Assembly (NCBI GenBank): GCA_001797335.1
Contig: MGPE01000014.1
Location: 3,721 to 26,612 of the forward strand
From: Deltaproteobacteria bacterium GWA2_38_16
GTDB lineage: Bacteria > Bdellovibrionota > JACOXK01 > 2-02-FULL-40-11
DNA: 22,892 nucleotides
Direction of reading: 5' to 3'
In this document: piece after piece, positions 1 through 7,041 of the stretch
Position numbering within the stretch: position 1 is the stretch's first letter
Layout: each line of letters opens with the position of its first letter
Notes under the pieces: model-generated
Told to the model about the DNA's origin: nothing
Seen by the model: the letters and a program-made list of their open reading frames with translations, nothing else
The model's database searches: none
Program-made: the position numbers and the translations under genes

Positions 1-582
1 GTTCATCCTATTGATTTATCTGGAACGCTAGACCATCCTACAAGAGATATTCTAGAAGCACGTTTTTCTCTTCCTCTGGGGCAAGAGCTTAGGGTTACAG
101 CCAATCATTGGCCTTCTCAGAATAATTCTTCAGATGCAAGGCTTCGTGCTGCGGAAGTTTTAAAAGAAATTGCCAATGAAGCGAAAGAAGATGGGGTTTT
201 GTTTGTGGGAATGGGGGATTTTAATACCCTTCCTTCTGAGACTCCTAATCCGATTGCAGATAATATTGCGGATAATACACTTAGGAATTTAGTTCGCCCC
301 TTGGTAGACATGCAAAGTTTTATGGGACTTCCTACTCCTTTTCCAGCAGGATCTTATTTTTATAAGAAAGCCTGGCAGCCTTTGGATAGATTTTTAGTGA
401 GTAAAAATTTGTTTAAAGGGACTTCTCCTGTTCCAGCTAATAATATTGAATTTGAAATTTTTTCACCTTCCTATTTATTTACAGAACAAAACATTCCTTT
501 TCGTTTCAATTTCCACACAGGTGAGGGATACTCCGATCACTTACCCATTGTTTTAAAACTGACCGAAACCGTAGAAAATTAA
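1..582 (+). CDS. Endonuclease/exonuclease/phosphatase family protein, 5'-truncated by window edge
   Basis: The reading frame is open from base 1, so the gene begins upstream of the window; 193 codons plus TAA are visible. Three motifs of the EEP (DNase I-like, metal-dependent phosphoesterase) fold appear in order: NHWPSQ (about 103-120), GDFN (214-225) and a C-terminal SDHLP (532-546), whose Asp-His pair is catalytic in the family. Members cut DNA, RNA or phosphodiester/phosphoinositide substrates; the substrate here cannot be told. HWPSQ followed by GDFN is typical of the secreted or stand-alone EEP proteins rather than of exonuclease III. Whether there is a signal peptide is unknown because the N-terminus is missing. 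The stop overlaps by 4 bp the stop of the convergent glycosyltransferase gene. Confidence 0.85.
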   Translation, partial: VHPIDLSGTLDHPTRDILEARFSLPLGQELRVTANHWPSQNNSSDARLRAAEVLKEIANEAKEDGVLFVGMGDFNTLPSETPNPIADNIADNTLRNLVRPLVDMQSFMGLPTPFPAGSYFYKKAWQPLDRFLVSKNLFKGTSPVPANNIEFEIFSPSYLFTEQNIPFRFNFHTGEGYSDHLPIVLKLTETVEN

Positions 583-2174
583 TTTTTTATTTTTTTATAA
601 ATGATAAGATTTGGAGCATCTGTCACTGTTTTAAACTTGTGGTAGGTAGGTTCTGGCATATTGTTCCAAAGAATATCTGGGTAATCAATAACAAATTTTT
701 CATAATTTGACAGAATAGTTTGACAAAAAGAACTTTTTTCACAGTTGCCGTAAATTTCTTCAAACCATCCTTTTTGAAAAACAATCCAATCAGCAAAAAC
801 TTCTTTTTCATAGCGCAAATGAAAAACCTTAAAATTTGTATAAAACATTAAGGGGTGATTATCATAAGGGATAGCAATGGTATCAGTTGGTTTTGCGTGT
901 TGTAGAAGAAAAGTAATCATTCCTTCTACGGGATCTTTGTAAGAATGCGTGAGTTCATAGAGGTAACTATAAACAGGTGAAAAAGAGGTCTCTTTAAGTT
1001 GCCGGTTTAATTTTCCTGGAGGGTAAAGAGCACTTAATTTTTGTTTTGTAGTAGAAGGCAATGTGCTGATGAGTAGAGTCGGAGCAGAATAATGTAAAAT
1101 ATTGGTAAATAAAATAAGAATGAATGCAATAGGCGCAAAATATTGACTATCTTTAAACCATTCGCGAAACAACAATGCTTCTAAAATAAGGAATAAGGGT
1201 AAAATATGTAAAATATAGCGAAAAAATCGTTGATCCCCTGTTAAGCTAAAAACAAAAGTAGAAATAATAATGAGAAGGAGTAACCACATATTGTTTTTAG
1301 GGAAAGAAGAATAAAAACTCAAAAGGGTTCGTTTTTTACGGCGTAAAAGCTGTACTATAAAAACAATGATAAAGAAAAGAAGAGGAAACATATATTTATA
1401 TGTGATTCTAAAGTAAAACTGAATTTGATGACTTAAGTTATGTAAATTAATGTGGCCTTTGTGTTGGTATCCTTTTAAATAAATAAACCAAGGGAAAGTT
1501 GAAATGAAGAGAATTGTTAAAGCGGCTATAAATTTTTGAGAAGATATTTTTTTATAATAAAATATAAAATAATGAAGAATAAATGCAAAGATAACCGGTA
1601 AAAAGGTCCCATAATTAGAATGGAATAAAAAATTCCCAGCAACAATAAAACTTAAAAAAGAATATTTCTTGTTCTTTATAAGATTTATATAAGACAAAAT
1701 AAACCATAAGGTAAAAAATACGGCAGGAGCATAATAACGGCATTGCCTCATGTGAAGAATAAAAGGGATAGAAAAAACAAAAAGTGAAAGGGTAATAAGG
1801 GCAATAGATCGATCTTTAAATAAAGTAAGTGCTAAGATATAAAGGGCAATGAGGGATAAAAATCCTAAAAGTGCAAAAGGAATTCTTGCAGAAAAGGTGG
1901 TTGGTTTTCCTGAAATCGCAAAAGAAGCAGCCGTAAGATAAAATTGAAGCCAAGGGTGGAAAGTCCAAATATCACCAGAGCGAAGACTGTCTTTGATATG
2001 TAAATAGATGCGATTTTTTCCATCAAACGTTTTTGGAACGCCTTCTTTTAAAACACTTTTTGCCAGAATAGCTGTTTCGGCTTCGTCTTCCCATAAATAT
2101 TGTGCTGAGATATTATAAAAAAGAAAAAAAGCTCCAATGCTTAAGAGCAAATAAAAAACTGTTTTATGCATCAT
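579..2174 (-). CDS. GT39-like (ArnT/PMT-type) integral membrane glycosyltransferase
   Basis: A 531-residue polytopic protein with about ten hydrophobic segments up to residue ~370 and a soluble C-terminal ~150 residues. An acidic motif, WEDEAE, lies at residues 28-33 just after the first membrane helix; GT-C enzymes of the PMT_2/ArnT family place the catalytic Asp/Glu in this first periplasmic loop. The following segment (FHPWLQFYLTAASF) and the MRQCRYYAP stretch are also typical of bacterial GT39-like sequences. Members transfer a sugar from a lipid-phosphate donor at the outer face of the inner membrane; donor and acceptor are unknown. It lies 16 bp downstream of the exported protein gene on the same strand and probably shares its transcript. 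Recognised from motif and topology, not from close similarity to a characterised enzyme. Confidence 0.75.
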   Translation of the reverse strand: MMHKTVFYLLLSIGAFFLFYNISAQYLWEDEAETAILAKSVLKEGVPKTFDGKNRIYLHIKDSLRSGDIWTFHPWLQFYLTAASFAISGKPTTFSARIPFALLGFLSLIALYILALTLFKDRSIALITLSLFVFSIPFILHMRQCRYYAPAVFFTLWFILSYINLIKNKKYSFLSFIVAGNFLFHSNYGTFLPVIFAFILHYFIFYYKKISSQKFIAALTILFISTFPWFIYLKGYQHKGHINLHNLSHQIQFYFRITYKYMFPLLFFIIVFIVQLLRRKKRTLLSFYSSFPKNNMWLLLLIIISTFVFSLTGDQRFFRYILHILPLFLILEALLFREWFKDSQYFAPIAFILILFTNILHYSAPTLLISTLPSTTKQKLSALYPPGKLNRQLKETSFSPVYSYLYELTHSYKDPVEGMITFLLQHAKPTDTIAIPYDNHPLMFYTNFKVFHLRYEKEVFADWIVFQKGWFEEIYGNCEKSSFCQTILSNYEKFVIDYPDILWNNMPEPTYHKFKTVTDAPNLIIYKKIKN

Positions 2175-2190
2175 AGAGATCTATCGGTGA

Positions 2191-2697
2191 TTATTCTTTA
2201 ATATACCAAAGCAGATTAAGTGTTGAATACCCATTTTCTAACGTGGCATAGGTAAAGAAAAAGTTCCATTCTCTAAAGAGTGGGAAATAAGGGTATCGAT
2301 CATGACTTGCAATGGTAATGGCGTGTCCATGCTCTATGTATTTTAATCTTTTATTCCCATCAAAAATAATTTTATCCGATGGTAAGGGGTAATAAAGTGT
2401 TTCGTGTTCGCAGTAGGAGTGGTAATAGGATTTACATTCACCATTTTCTCTGAGATCGGAACAGCCACCGGAAGCATAATTTGGATCGCAATCACCTTCT
2501 GTAGTAATAACAATGGTAGCGCTGTTGTTGCGATGTGTTTTCACATCGTATTTAGCCACATAGTAGGTTGGTTTTAAGGGAGTATTTTGAGATGGGATAC
2601 TTACCACATGCATGCCTTCATGTGCTCCAGAAAAAATAGGGCAGAGAAAAACTGAAACGAAACTTAGACTTACGGTTAAAAAAAATCTTTGATACAT
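2191..2697 (-). CDS. Hypothetical exported Cys-rich protein
   Basis: A 168-residue protein with a clear Sec signal peptide (MYQRFF, hydrophobic residues 6-22, likely cleavage near SGA-H at about residue 25). The mature part has four closely spaced cysteines (about residues 70, 79, 88 and 96), which suggests two disulfides outside the cytoplasm, and several His residues (HEGMH, HSYCEHE, EHGH) that could bind a metal, though no known site is recognised. The start is well supported: a full AAGGAGGT Shine-Dalgarno (2703-2710) sits 5 nt before the ATG. It is the promoter-proximal gene of a likely two-gene unit with the glycosyltransferase. No family recognised; function unknown. Confidence 0.7.
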   Translation of the reverse strand: MYQRFFLTVSLSFVSVFLCPIFSGAHEGMHVVSIPSQNTPLKPTYYVAKYDVKTHRNNSATIVITTEGDCDPNYASGGCSDLRENGECKSYYHSYCEHETLYYPLPSDKIIFDGNKRLKYIEHGHAITIASHDRYPYFPLFREWNFFFTYATLENGYSTLNLLWYIKE

Positions 2698-2701
2698 ACG
2701 A

Positions 2702-2721
2702 TACCTCCTTTTTTAGAGGTA
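2702..2721 (-). promoter_or_regulatory. Hairpin that can pair with the Shine-Dalgarno of the 2191-2697 gene
   Basis: On the mRNA, UACCUC (2721-2716) can pair with GAGGUA (2707-2702) across an 8-nt loop. The 3' arm is the core of the perfect AAGGAGGT ribosome binding site. The pairing is perfect over 6 bp but short, so a role in translational control is only a suggestion. Confidence 0.35.
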
Positions 2722-2777
2722 CCTTTTTTTAGATGTTAAAGTCAATAATACTCTATATGGCGAATAATTAAATATTA

Positions 2778-2814
2778 TAGACTTTATTCCGAAAATGGCG
2801 TACAATTTCGGAAT
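2778..2814 (+). promoter_or_regulatory. Promoter with inverted-repeat operator, abutting the ATPase start codon
   Basis: ATTCCGAAA (2786-2794) and TTTCGGAAT (2806-2814) form a perfect 9-bp inverted repeat with an 11-bp spacer, and the second arm ends immediately before ATG 2815. A -10-like TACAAT (2801-2806) overlaps the repeat and a -35-like TAGACT (2778-2783, 4/6 to consensus) lies 17 bp upstream. The ATG begins 8 nt after the -10 hexamer, so transcription would start at or next to the start codon (leaderless), and no Shine-Dalgarno is present. A protein on the repeat would block this promoter. The repeat also lies in the divergent gap shared with the 2191-2697 gene. Confidence 0.6.
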
Positions 2815-4002
2815 ATGATCAATAGATTCTTAACCCCTCGAATTGACAACAGTTTTTTTCTATTTGGCCCACGTGGTTGTGGAAAATCCACCTTATTAAA
2901 AACGCTGTTTGCTTCATTTGAACAAAATAAGATTCTATGGATTGATCTTTTAGAAGATGAGACAGCGGAACAATTTTCAAAACATCCGGGACATCTTAAA
3001 GATAGAGTACTGGCCCAAAAACCCAAAATAGTGGTGATTGATGAAGTTCAGAAAATTCCTCCCTTATTGGACACTGTTCACAGTCTTATCGAATCAACAC
3101 AAACACAATTTATAATGACGGGTTCTTCTGCTAGGAAGCTAAAACGGGGAGCTGGAAATTTACTGGCTGGAAGAGCCTTTGTGTATGAATTAGATTCCTT
3201 CACATCAGATGAACTGTCCAATATTTTTAATTTACAATATGCATTGGAATTTGGACTGTTACCAAAGCTTTATCAACCCAGTCTTATCGATACTTCTTTA
3301 ACATGGGATCAAGAACAAAAAAAACTATATCTTAAAGCGTATGTGCGGACATATCTAAAAGAAGAGATTCAATTAGAGCAAGAAGTTAGAAAAATAGAGG
3401 CATTTAGAAATTTTTTAGAAATTGCCGCACAAATGAATGGGCATATTTTAAATTACTCTAAGATATCTGAAGATGTGGGGATTGATGATAAGACTGTTTT
3501 TAATTATTTTAAAATTCTCGAAGATACATTAATCGGATTTTTTTTAGATCCTTATCATAGATCTATTAGGAAACGACAGCGAGAAGCCCCTAAATTTTAT
3601 TTTTTTGATACGGGCATTGTGCGTGCCTTAACACAAACATTGGATGTGCCCCTACACCCACAGACCAGTGCTTTTGGGCATGCCTTTGAGCATTTTATTC
3701 TACTTGAGATTATAAAGAAAAATAAAATTTATGGGAAAGATTTTCGTTTTTCATATTTAAGGACAAAAGATGATGCAGAGATCGATTTATTAATAGAAAA
3801 ATCCAATAAAGTCATTTTTGTATGTGAAATAAAATCTACGAACAAAGTATCTCAAAAAGATGTTTTATTGTTAAAACAATTTCAAAAAGATTTTCCTCAT
3901 GCAAAATACTTTATATTAAGTAATGAACTTCATCCTCGGCTTCATGAAGGAGTAATGATTTATCCCTGGCAGCAAGGCATTCAAAAGATTTTTGAGAATT
4001 AA
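2815..4002 (+). CDS. AAA_14/DUF4143-family ATP-binding protein (first copy)
   Basis: A 395-residue protein. Walker A GPRGCGKST is at residues 18-26, Walker B IVVIDEVQ at 72-79 and a sensor-like MTGSSARKL at 101-109, as in AAA_14 ATPases. Residues ~213-241 look like a winged-helix segment (KISEDVGIDDKTVFNYFKILEDTLIG). The C-terminal part carries the DUF4143 signature AEID (321-324) followed by EIK (338-340), which resembles the core of a PD-(D/E)XK nuclease fold. The family is widespread, often horizontally transferred, and mostly uncharacterised; defence, toxin-antitoxin-like and DNA-processing roles have been proposed. It is only about as similar to the second copy (7042-8382) as family members in general, so the two are not a recent duplication. 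ATG 2815 is chosen because it directly follows the operator. Confidence 0.85.
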   Translation: MINRFLTPRIDNSFFLFGPRGCGKSTLLKTLFASFEQNKILWIDLLEDETAEQFSKHPGHLKDRVLAQKPKIVVIDEVQKIPPLLDTVHSLIESTQTQFIMTGSSARKLKRGAGNLLAGRAFVYELDSFTSDELSNIFNLQYALEFGLLPKLYQPSLIDTSLTWDQEQKKLYLKAYVRTYLKEEIQLEQEVRKIEAFRNFLEIAAQMNGHILNYSKISEDVGIDDKTVFNYFKILEDTLIGFFLDPYHRSIRKRQREAPKFYFFDTGIVRALTQTLDVPLHPQTSAFGHAFEHFILLEIIKKNKIYGKDFRFSYLRTKDDAEIDLLIEKSNKVIFVCEIKSTNKVSQKDVLLLKQFQKDFPHAKYFILSNELHPRLHEGVMIYPWQQGIQKIFEN

Positions 4003-4006
4003 ATTA

Positions 4007-4051
4007 ATTGTTGCCTCATTGACAACACTGTAGGTCTCATGATAAACATCT
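4007..4051 (+). promoter_or_regulatory. Promoter of the TIGR02147-type regulator with inverted repeat and motif shared with 5462-5511
   Basis: A consensus -35 TTGACA (4019-4024) is followed after 16 bp by a -10-like GATAAA (4041-4046), 11 nt before ATG 4058, which leaves a very short leader. TGTTG (4009-4013) and CAACA (4023-4027) form an inverted repeat that overlaps the -35. Three blocks, ATTGTTGCCTC (4007-4017), GTCTC (4034-4038) and TGATAAACATCT (4040-4051), recur in the same order upstream of the 5582 gene, with TGATAGCATCT as the third block there. Autoregulation is an inference. Confidence 0.5.
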
Positions 4052-4057
4052 GCCCCT

Positions 4058-4867
4058 ATGATTTTTGAGCACACCGATTATCGCACGTTCCTCAAAGCAG
4101 ATCTTGCCAAACGGTGTCATACTAACCCGAGATACTCTTTAAGAGCCTATGCTCAGTATTTACAGATGAGCCCCGCACAATTAAGCCGGGTTTTGCAAAA
4201 AAAGAGGGCTATTTCTTCAGATAAAGCGCTAGAGATTTCTTCCATTTTAAATCTGAAGGGGAATAAAAGGGAGTATTTTTGTAATTTGATTCATTTGGAT
4301 TCTGCTAAAAGCCCCATGGCAAAAGAATATATTGAGAATAAATTAAAAGACAGCAGGCCTTCCAAAGATTTTTATTTATTAGAAATGGATATTTTTAGAA
4401 TGGTCTCGGATTGGTATCATAGTGCCATTTTAGAACTGGTGGAGTGCCATGATTTTAAGCCCAGCATTTCTTGGATTGCCAGGCGTTTAGGAATCCCTCA
4501 GGTGGAGGCAGAGTTAGCCATCGAGAGATTGAAACGACTCAATCTTTTAAGATGTGATGAAAAAAAATGGACAAAAATTGAAAATTCTTATTTAGCTTCT
4601 GCAGATATTCCCAATGAAGCTTTTCGAAAATTTCACAAACAAACATTGGAAAAAGCCATGCGGAGCATTGAAGAACAAGATGTGAAAGAGCGAAATTTAA
4701 GCTCAGTAACGGTTGCCATTGATACTTCTAAGTTATCAGAGGCGCAACAGCTCATTCGAAAATTTCGATGCGATATGGAAAAACTGTTAAGCAAGGGCCA
4801 GAGAACAGAGGTCTATCAACTAGCCGTTCAACTTTTTCGTTTAACACAGAAAAAAAAGAAGTCATGA
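4058..4867 (+). CDS. TIGR02147/DUF4423-family putative transcriptional regulator
   Basis: A 269-residue soluble protein. The N-terminal start (FEHTDYRTFLKADLAKRCHTNPRYSLRAYAQYLQMSPAQLSRVLQKKRAISSDKALEIS) has the form of the TIGR02147 family: a YR-FL segment followed by an HTH at about residues 27-63. A second winged-helix-like region lies at ~122-170 (WHSAILELVECHDFK..WIARRLGIP..EAELAIERLKRLNLL), matching DUF4423. Such proteins are abundant in Bdellovibrio and Fibrobacter and are often encoded beside small exported proteins, as here. The stop overlaps the next start (ATGA, 4864-4867), so the exported protein downstream is probably translationally coupled. No clear ribosome binding site precedes ATG 4058. 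The DNA target is unknown; the repeat in its own promoter is the best candidate. Confidence 0.8.
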   Translation: MIFEHTDYRTFLKADLAKRCHTNPRYSLRAYAQYLQMSPAQLSRVLQKKRAISSDKALEISSILNLKGNKREYFCNLIHLDSAKSPMAKEYIENKLKDSRPSKDFYLLEMDIFRMVSDWYHSAILELVECHDFKPSISWIARRLGIPQVEAELAIERLKRLNLLRCDEKKWTKIENSYLASADIPNEAFRKFHKQTLEKAMRSIEEQDVKERNLSSVTVAIDTSKLSEAQQLIRKFRCDMEKLLSKGQRTEVYQLAVQLFRLTQKKKKS

Positions 4868-5445
4868 AAAAATACTTTATTTTACTGTTATTTTTTTTCT
4901 TAGCTCTTCAGCGCTCAGAGATAGTCTTTGGGGGAGTACATGTGGAAGGAGGAGGGGATTATTTAAAAATTCTCTTTCGAGAAGGAAAAGAGCGCGCACT
5001 TTGGGCCCTTAAAATGGTATCTCCTGAAATGCTTTCCGAAGTTGAAGAAGATCTGGATAAAATAGAGTTGTATATTAAATATCGAAAAATGTTGGCACAA
5101 GACCTAAAAACAATTCCTTCTTTTATTTTTTGTGGAGAAGAGGAGCGAGAGCAATTTTTAAAACCCGAGGGAGAAAAAACGGCCCTAACAACCCATGAGT
5201 CAGCAGCTCCTATTAAGATTAATTTAAAAAGGTGTGATGAATTAAACATAACCTTAGCGGGTGTCCAGGTTCTTTTATGGCGAGAGGCTGGACGTCACAT
5301 CATTGAAAGACAAGAATTTGAATCAGATGAAGAATTGATGATTAGAATTGAACCTATACTGGATGCTTTGGAAGATATTGCGGTAAAGGCCGTAAGCATT
5401 CATGATTCCTTATTTCCTCCAGATCCTTTCATTCAGAAGCCCTAG
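4864..5445 (+). CDS. Hypothetical exported protein coupled to the TIGR02147 regulator
   Basis: The start is taken at ATG 4864 rather than at an in-frame upstream ATG (4768), because 4864 begins a canonical signal peptide (MKKYFILLLFFFLALQ, cleavage near residue 23-24) and overlaps the regulator stop as ATGA. The 193-residue product has a Gly-rich start to the mature part (GGVHVEGGGDYLKIL), a largely helical, charged middle and two cysteines (90 and 124) that could form one disulfide. WREAGRHIIE (139-148) faintly recalls a metal-binding helix but lacks the HExxH pattern, so no enzyme is claimed. Exported proteins starting with a similar GG..YL pattern next to TIGR02147 regulators are, to my knowledge, a recurring arrangement, function unknown. 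Confidence 0.7.
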   Translation: MKKYFILLLFFFLALQRSEIVFGGVHVEGGGDYLKILFREGKERALWALKMVSPEMLSEVEEDLDKIELYIKYRKMLAQDLKTIPSFIFCGEEEREQFLKPEGEKTALTTHESAAPIKINLKRCDELNITLAGVQVLLWREAGRHIIERQEFESDEELMIRIEPILDALEDIAVKAVSIHDSLFPPDPFIQKP

Positions 5446-5461
5446 GCAAAAACCTTAGAAT

Positions 5462-5536
5462 ATTGTTGCCTCTCTGGTAACAGAATCGTCTCTTTTTTCT
5501 TGATAGCATCTATACAAATCCCAAAAGCTCTGTTAC
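5462..5536 (+). promoter_or_regulatory. Regulatory region upstream of the exported-protein group, matching the regulator promoter
   Basis: ATTGTTGCCTC (5462-5472), GTCTC (5488-5492) and TGATAGCATCT (5501-5511) repeat, in order and similar spacing, blocks from 4007-4051. TGTTGCC (5464-5470) and GGTAACA (5476-5482) form an inverted repeat with one mismatch. A separate 8-bp inverted repeat pairs GTAACAGA (5477-5484) with TCTGTTAC (5529-5536). No convincing -35/-10 pair was found. The likely reader is the TIGR02147 protein encoded at 4058 (inference). Confidence 0.45.
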
Positions 5537-5581
5537 ATAGCAGCTACTTTTTAAACAAAAAGAGTAAGGGGGTATAAAAAA

Positions 5582-6181
5582 ATGAAAAAAATTGTTCTTA
5601 TTTTGTTAGTGGTTGTTTTCTTTGCGCTGCCTGCATTCTCAAAGACGGCTGTGTATCGCATGGAAGGTATATTTAATGCTGTATTTAAAGATCAGGTTGC
5701 TCGAGAAAGAGAAAAACCAAAAGCAGCTCAAATATTATATTTAGCCCTTCCTGCCCCTAAAGAAGATGCTGAGGATCCAAATCTCTTTCCCAAAAAAACC
5801 TGGCAAAGTAATTATGGGCACAGAATGATTTCATGTACTGTCGAAGTATTTCGTTGCCCTGGCTGTACATACTTCACCTGTGGTGCTGTTGCCAGCTCAG
5901 AAGACGAAGATACCGTTGTCCTGGATAGCTCATTGGAGACAACTCTAAATGCTCAGGATTCTGAAAGTCTTTATAAAGCACTCAAGTTGCCCCCTCAAAA
6001 AGATCCCAACCTTGGCGAACAAGTACTTACCAAGGAAGTCATTACGGAAGACAATCGTTTTCGCATCAGCTGCCATAAATTTCGATTTGCGATACATGGT
6101 AAAAATTATGTCTGCCAAATGGTGATTAATGGAAATGGCCTAACGGAGGATGGACAAGAAGAAGGCCAGGAAGGTAAATAA
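5582..6181 (+). CDS. Hypothetical exported protein with a CPGC motif
   Basis: A 199-residue protein with a strong signal peptide (MKKIVLILLVVVFFALPAFS, cleavage near AFS-K). A G-rich ribosome binding site (AAGGGGGT, 5566-5573) supports the start. The mature part holds six cysteines: C85, a CPGC at 92-95, C100, C164 and C178. The CxxC could be a redox or metal pair, but no thioredoxin fold is evident, so structural disulfides are equally likely. The C-terminus is Glu/Gly-rich (EDGQEEGQEGK). It is the first of three closely spaced exported-protein genes. Its signal-peptide DNA (5582-5623) matches that of the 6560 gene at 39 of 42 bases although the mature proteins are unrelated. Function unknown. 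Confidence 0.65.
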   Translation: MKKIVLILLVVVFFALPAFSKTAVYRMEGIFNAVFKDQVAREREKPKAAQILYLALPAPKEDAEDPNLFPKKTWQSNYGHRMISCTVEVFRCPGCTYFTCGAVASSEDEDTVVLDSSLETTLNAQDSESLYKALKLPPQKDPNLGEQVLTKEVITEDNRFRISCHKFRFAIHGKNYVCQMVINGNGLTEDGQEEGQEGK

Positions 6182-6183
6182 GC

Positions 6184-6525
6184 ATGAAAAAAGTAATTTT
6201 AGTACTATCATTATTGATAGGGGTTTCTTATCTTTCTTTACCAGTGTTTGGGGGAATAGATGTTGCCTATCCCGGCTTGATTGTAACATCTCCAAAAGTC
6301 AAATTTTTAATGAGTGTTTTGGCACAAGACCTTCAGCATCCTGATCAAAAAATTGTAACTAAAATGGCAGACACGGCGTGCCAGGAGAAAATAAAACAGC
6401 TTCAAAGTGAAGGAACTGAAGTTCTAGGTTACGAGATCATGTTAGAATCTCTGTACTGGAAAGATATTTACGCAAATTGTCATATTTTAATTTCTGTTCC
6501 CGAAGTGTCCGGGCAAGAGAAATAG
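6184..6525 (+). CDS. Small hypothetical exported protein
   Basis: A 113-residue protein beginning 2 nt after the previous stop, with AGGAAGG upstream as ribosome binding site, so it is cotranscribed with the 5582 gene. A signal peptide (MKKVILVLSLLIGVSYLSLPVFG) is followed by a short mature domain with two cysteines (C66 and C99), likely one disulfide. The pattern around the second cysteine (YEIMLESLYWKDIYANCHILISV) suggests a beta strand. A shifted frame (6150-6344) overlaps it but lacks a signal peptide and a ribosome binding site. No family recognised. Confidence 0.65.
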   Translation: MKKVILVLSLLIGVSYLSLPVFGGIDVAYPGLIVTSPKVKFLMSVLAQDLQHPDQKIVTKMADTACQEKIKQLQSEGTEVLGYEIMLESLYWKDIYANCHILISVPEVSGQEK

Positions 6526-6559
6526 ATTAAAATATCCCCCTGGTAGAATTGGAGATCAT

Positions 6560-7027
6560 ATGAAAAAAAATGTTCTTATTTCGTTAGTGATTGTTTTCTT
6601 TTCAGCTTTTGCTTTTGCGCAAGATAACCCATTCAATCCAGATGAGCTTAATATTATAACGGGTGTTTATGGTAATCGCAAAGAGGAGTGCCAAGTTAAA
6701 TTATCTCTGGAAGATTTTCATCGAACCGGACGCAATGTGCTGGTTTTAGAATTTTCTAAACATAATGCTATTACAGGAGGAGTGGGGATAGTTACGCAAG
6801 AATTGCCTCGTGTGAGCCAAGCATTAAAAACAGATTATGGGATTGTGGTTTTAAATAATTTTACAGGTTTATTAAATACGCGAGACAATCAAGCGTTGTT
6901 ACGTTTTTCAGATGAAGGAATGCTTTTAAATGTGATTCTTGAAATTACATTACCTACTCCAAGACAAATTCGCGAACCCATTAAAGGGATCAGCTGTTAT
7001 AATTTAGAATTAATCAAAGAAAATTAG
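6560..7027 (+). CDS. Hypothetical exported protein
   Basis: A 155-residue protein with signal peptide MKKNVLISLVIVFFSAFAFA (cleavage AFA-Q) and a GGAG ribosome binding site 6-9 nt upstream. The mature part has two cysteines (C44 and one in ISCYNLEL near the C-terminus), again fitting a single disulfide, and looks mostly beta. It lies 34 bp after the 6184 gene, probably in the same unit. The signal-peptide coding DNA is nearly identical to that of the 5582 gene (39/42), while the rest is not similar, which points to exchange or duplication of the leader segment. It converges on the second ATPase gene 14 bp downstream. No family recognised. Confidence 0.65.
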   Translation: MKKNVLISLVIVFFSAFAFAQDNPFNPDELNIITGVYGNRKEECQVKLSLEDFHRTGRNVLVLEFSKHNAITGGVGIVTQELPRVSQALKTDYGIVVLNNFTGLLNTRDNQALLRFSDEGMLLNVILEITLPTPRQIREPIKGISCYNLELIKEN

Positions 7028-7041
7028 ATTAATACTTTATC

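Noticed and set aside
4768-4863. N-terminal extension of the exported protein from an upstream in-frame ATG
   Set aside because: It would run within the end of the regulator gene and bury the signal peptide; ATG 4864 gives a canonical export signal and an ATGA overlap.
6150-6344. Plus-strand ORF overlapping the 6184 gene
   Set aside because: Shifted-frame shadow without signal peptide or ribosome binding site; the 6184 frame has both.
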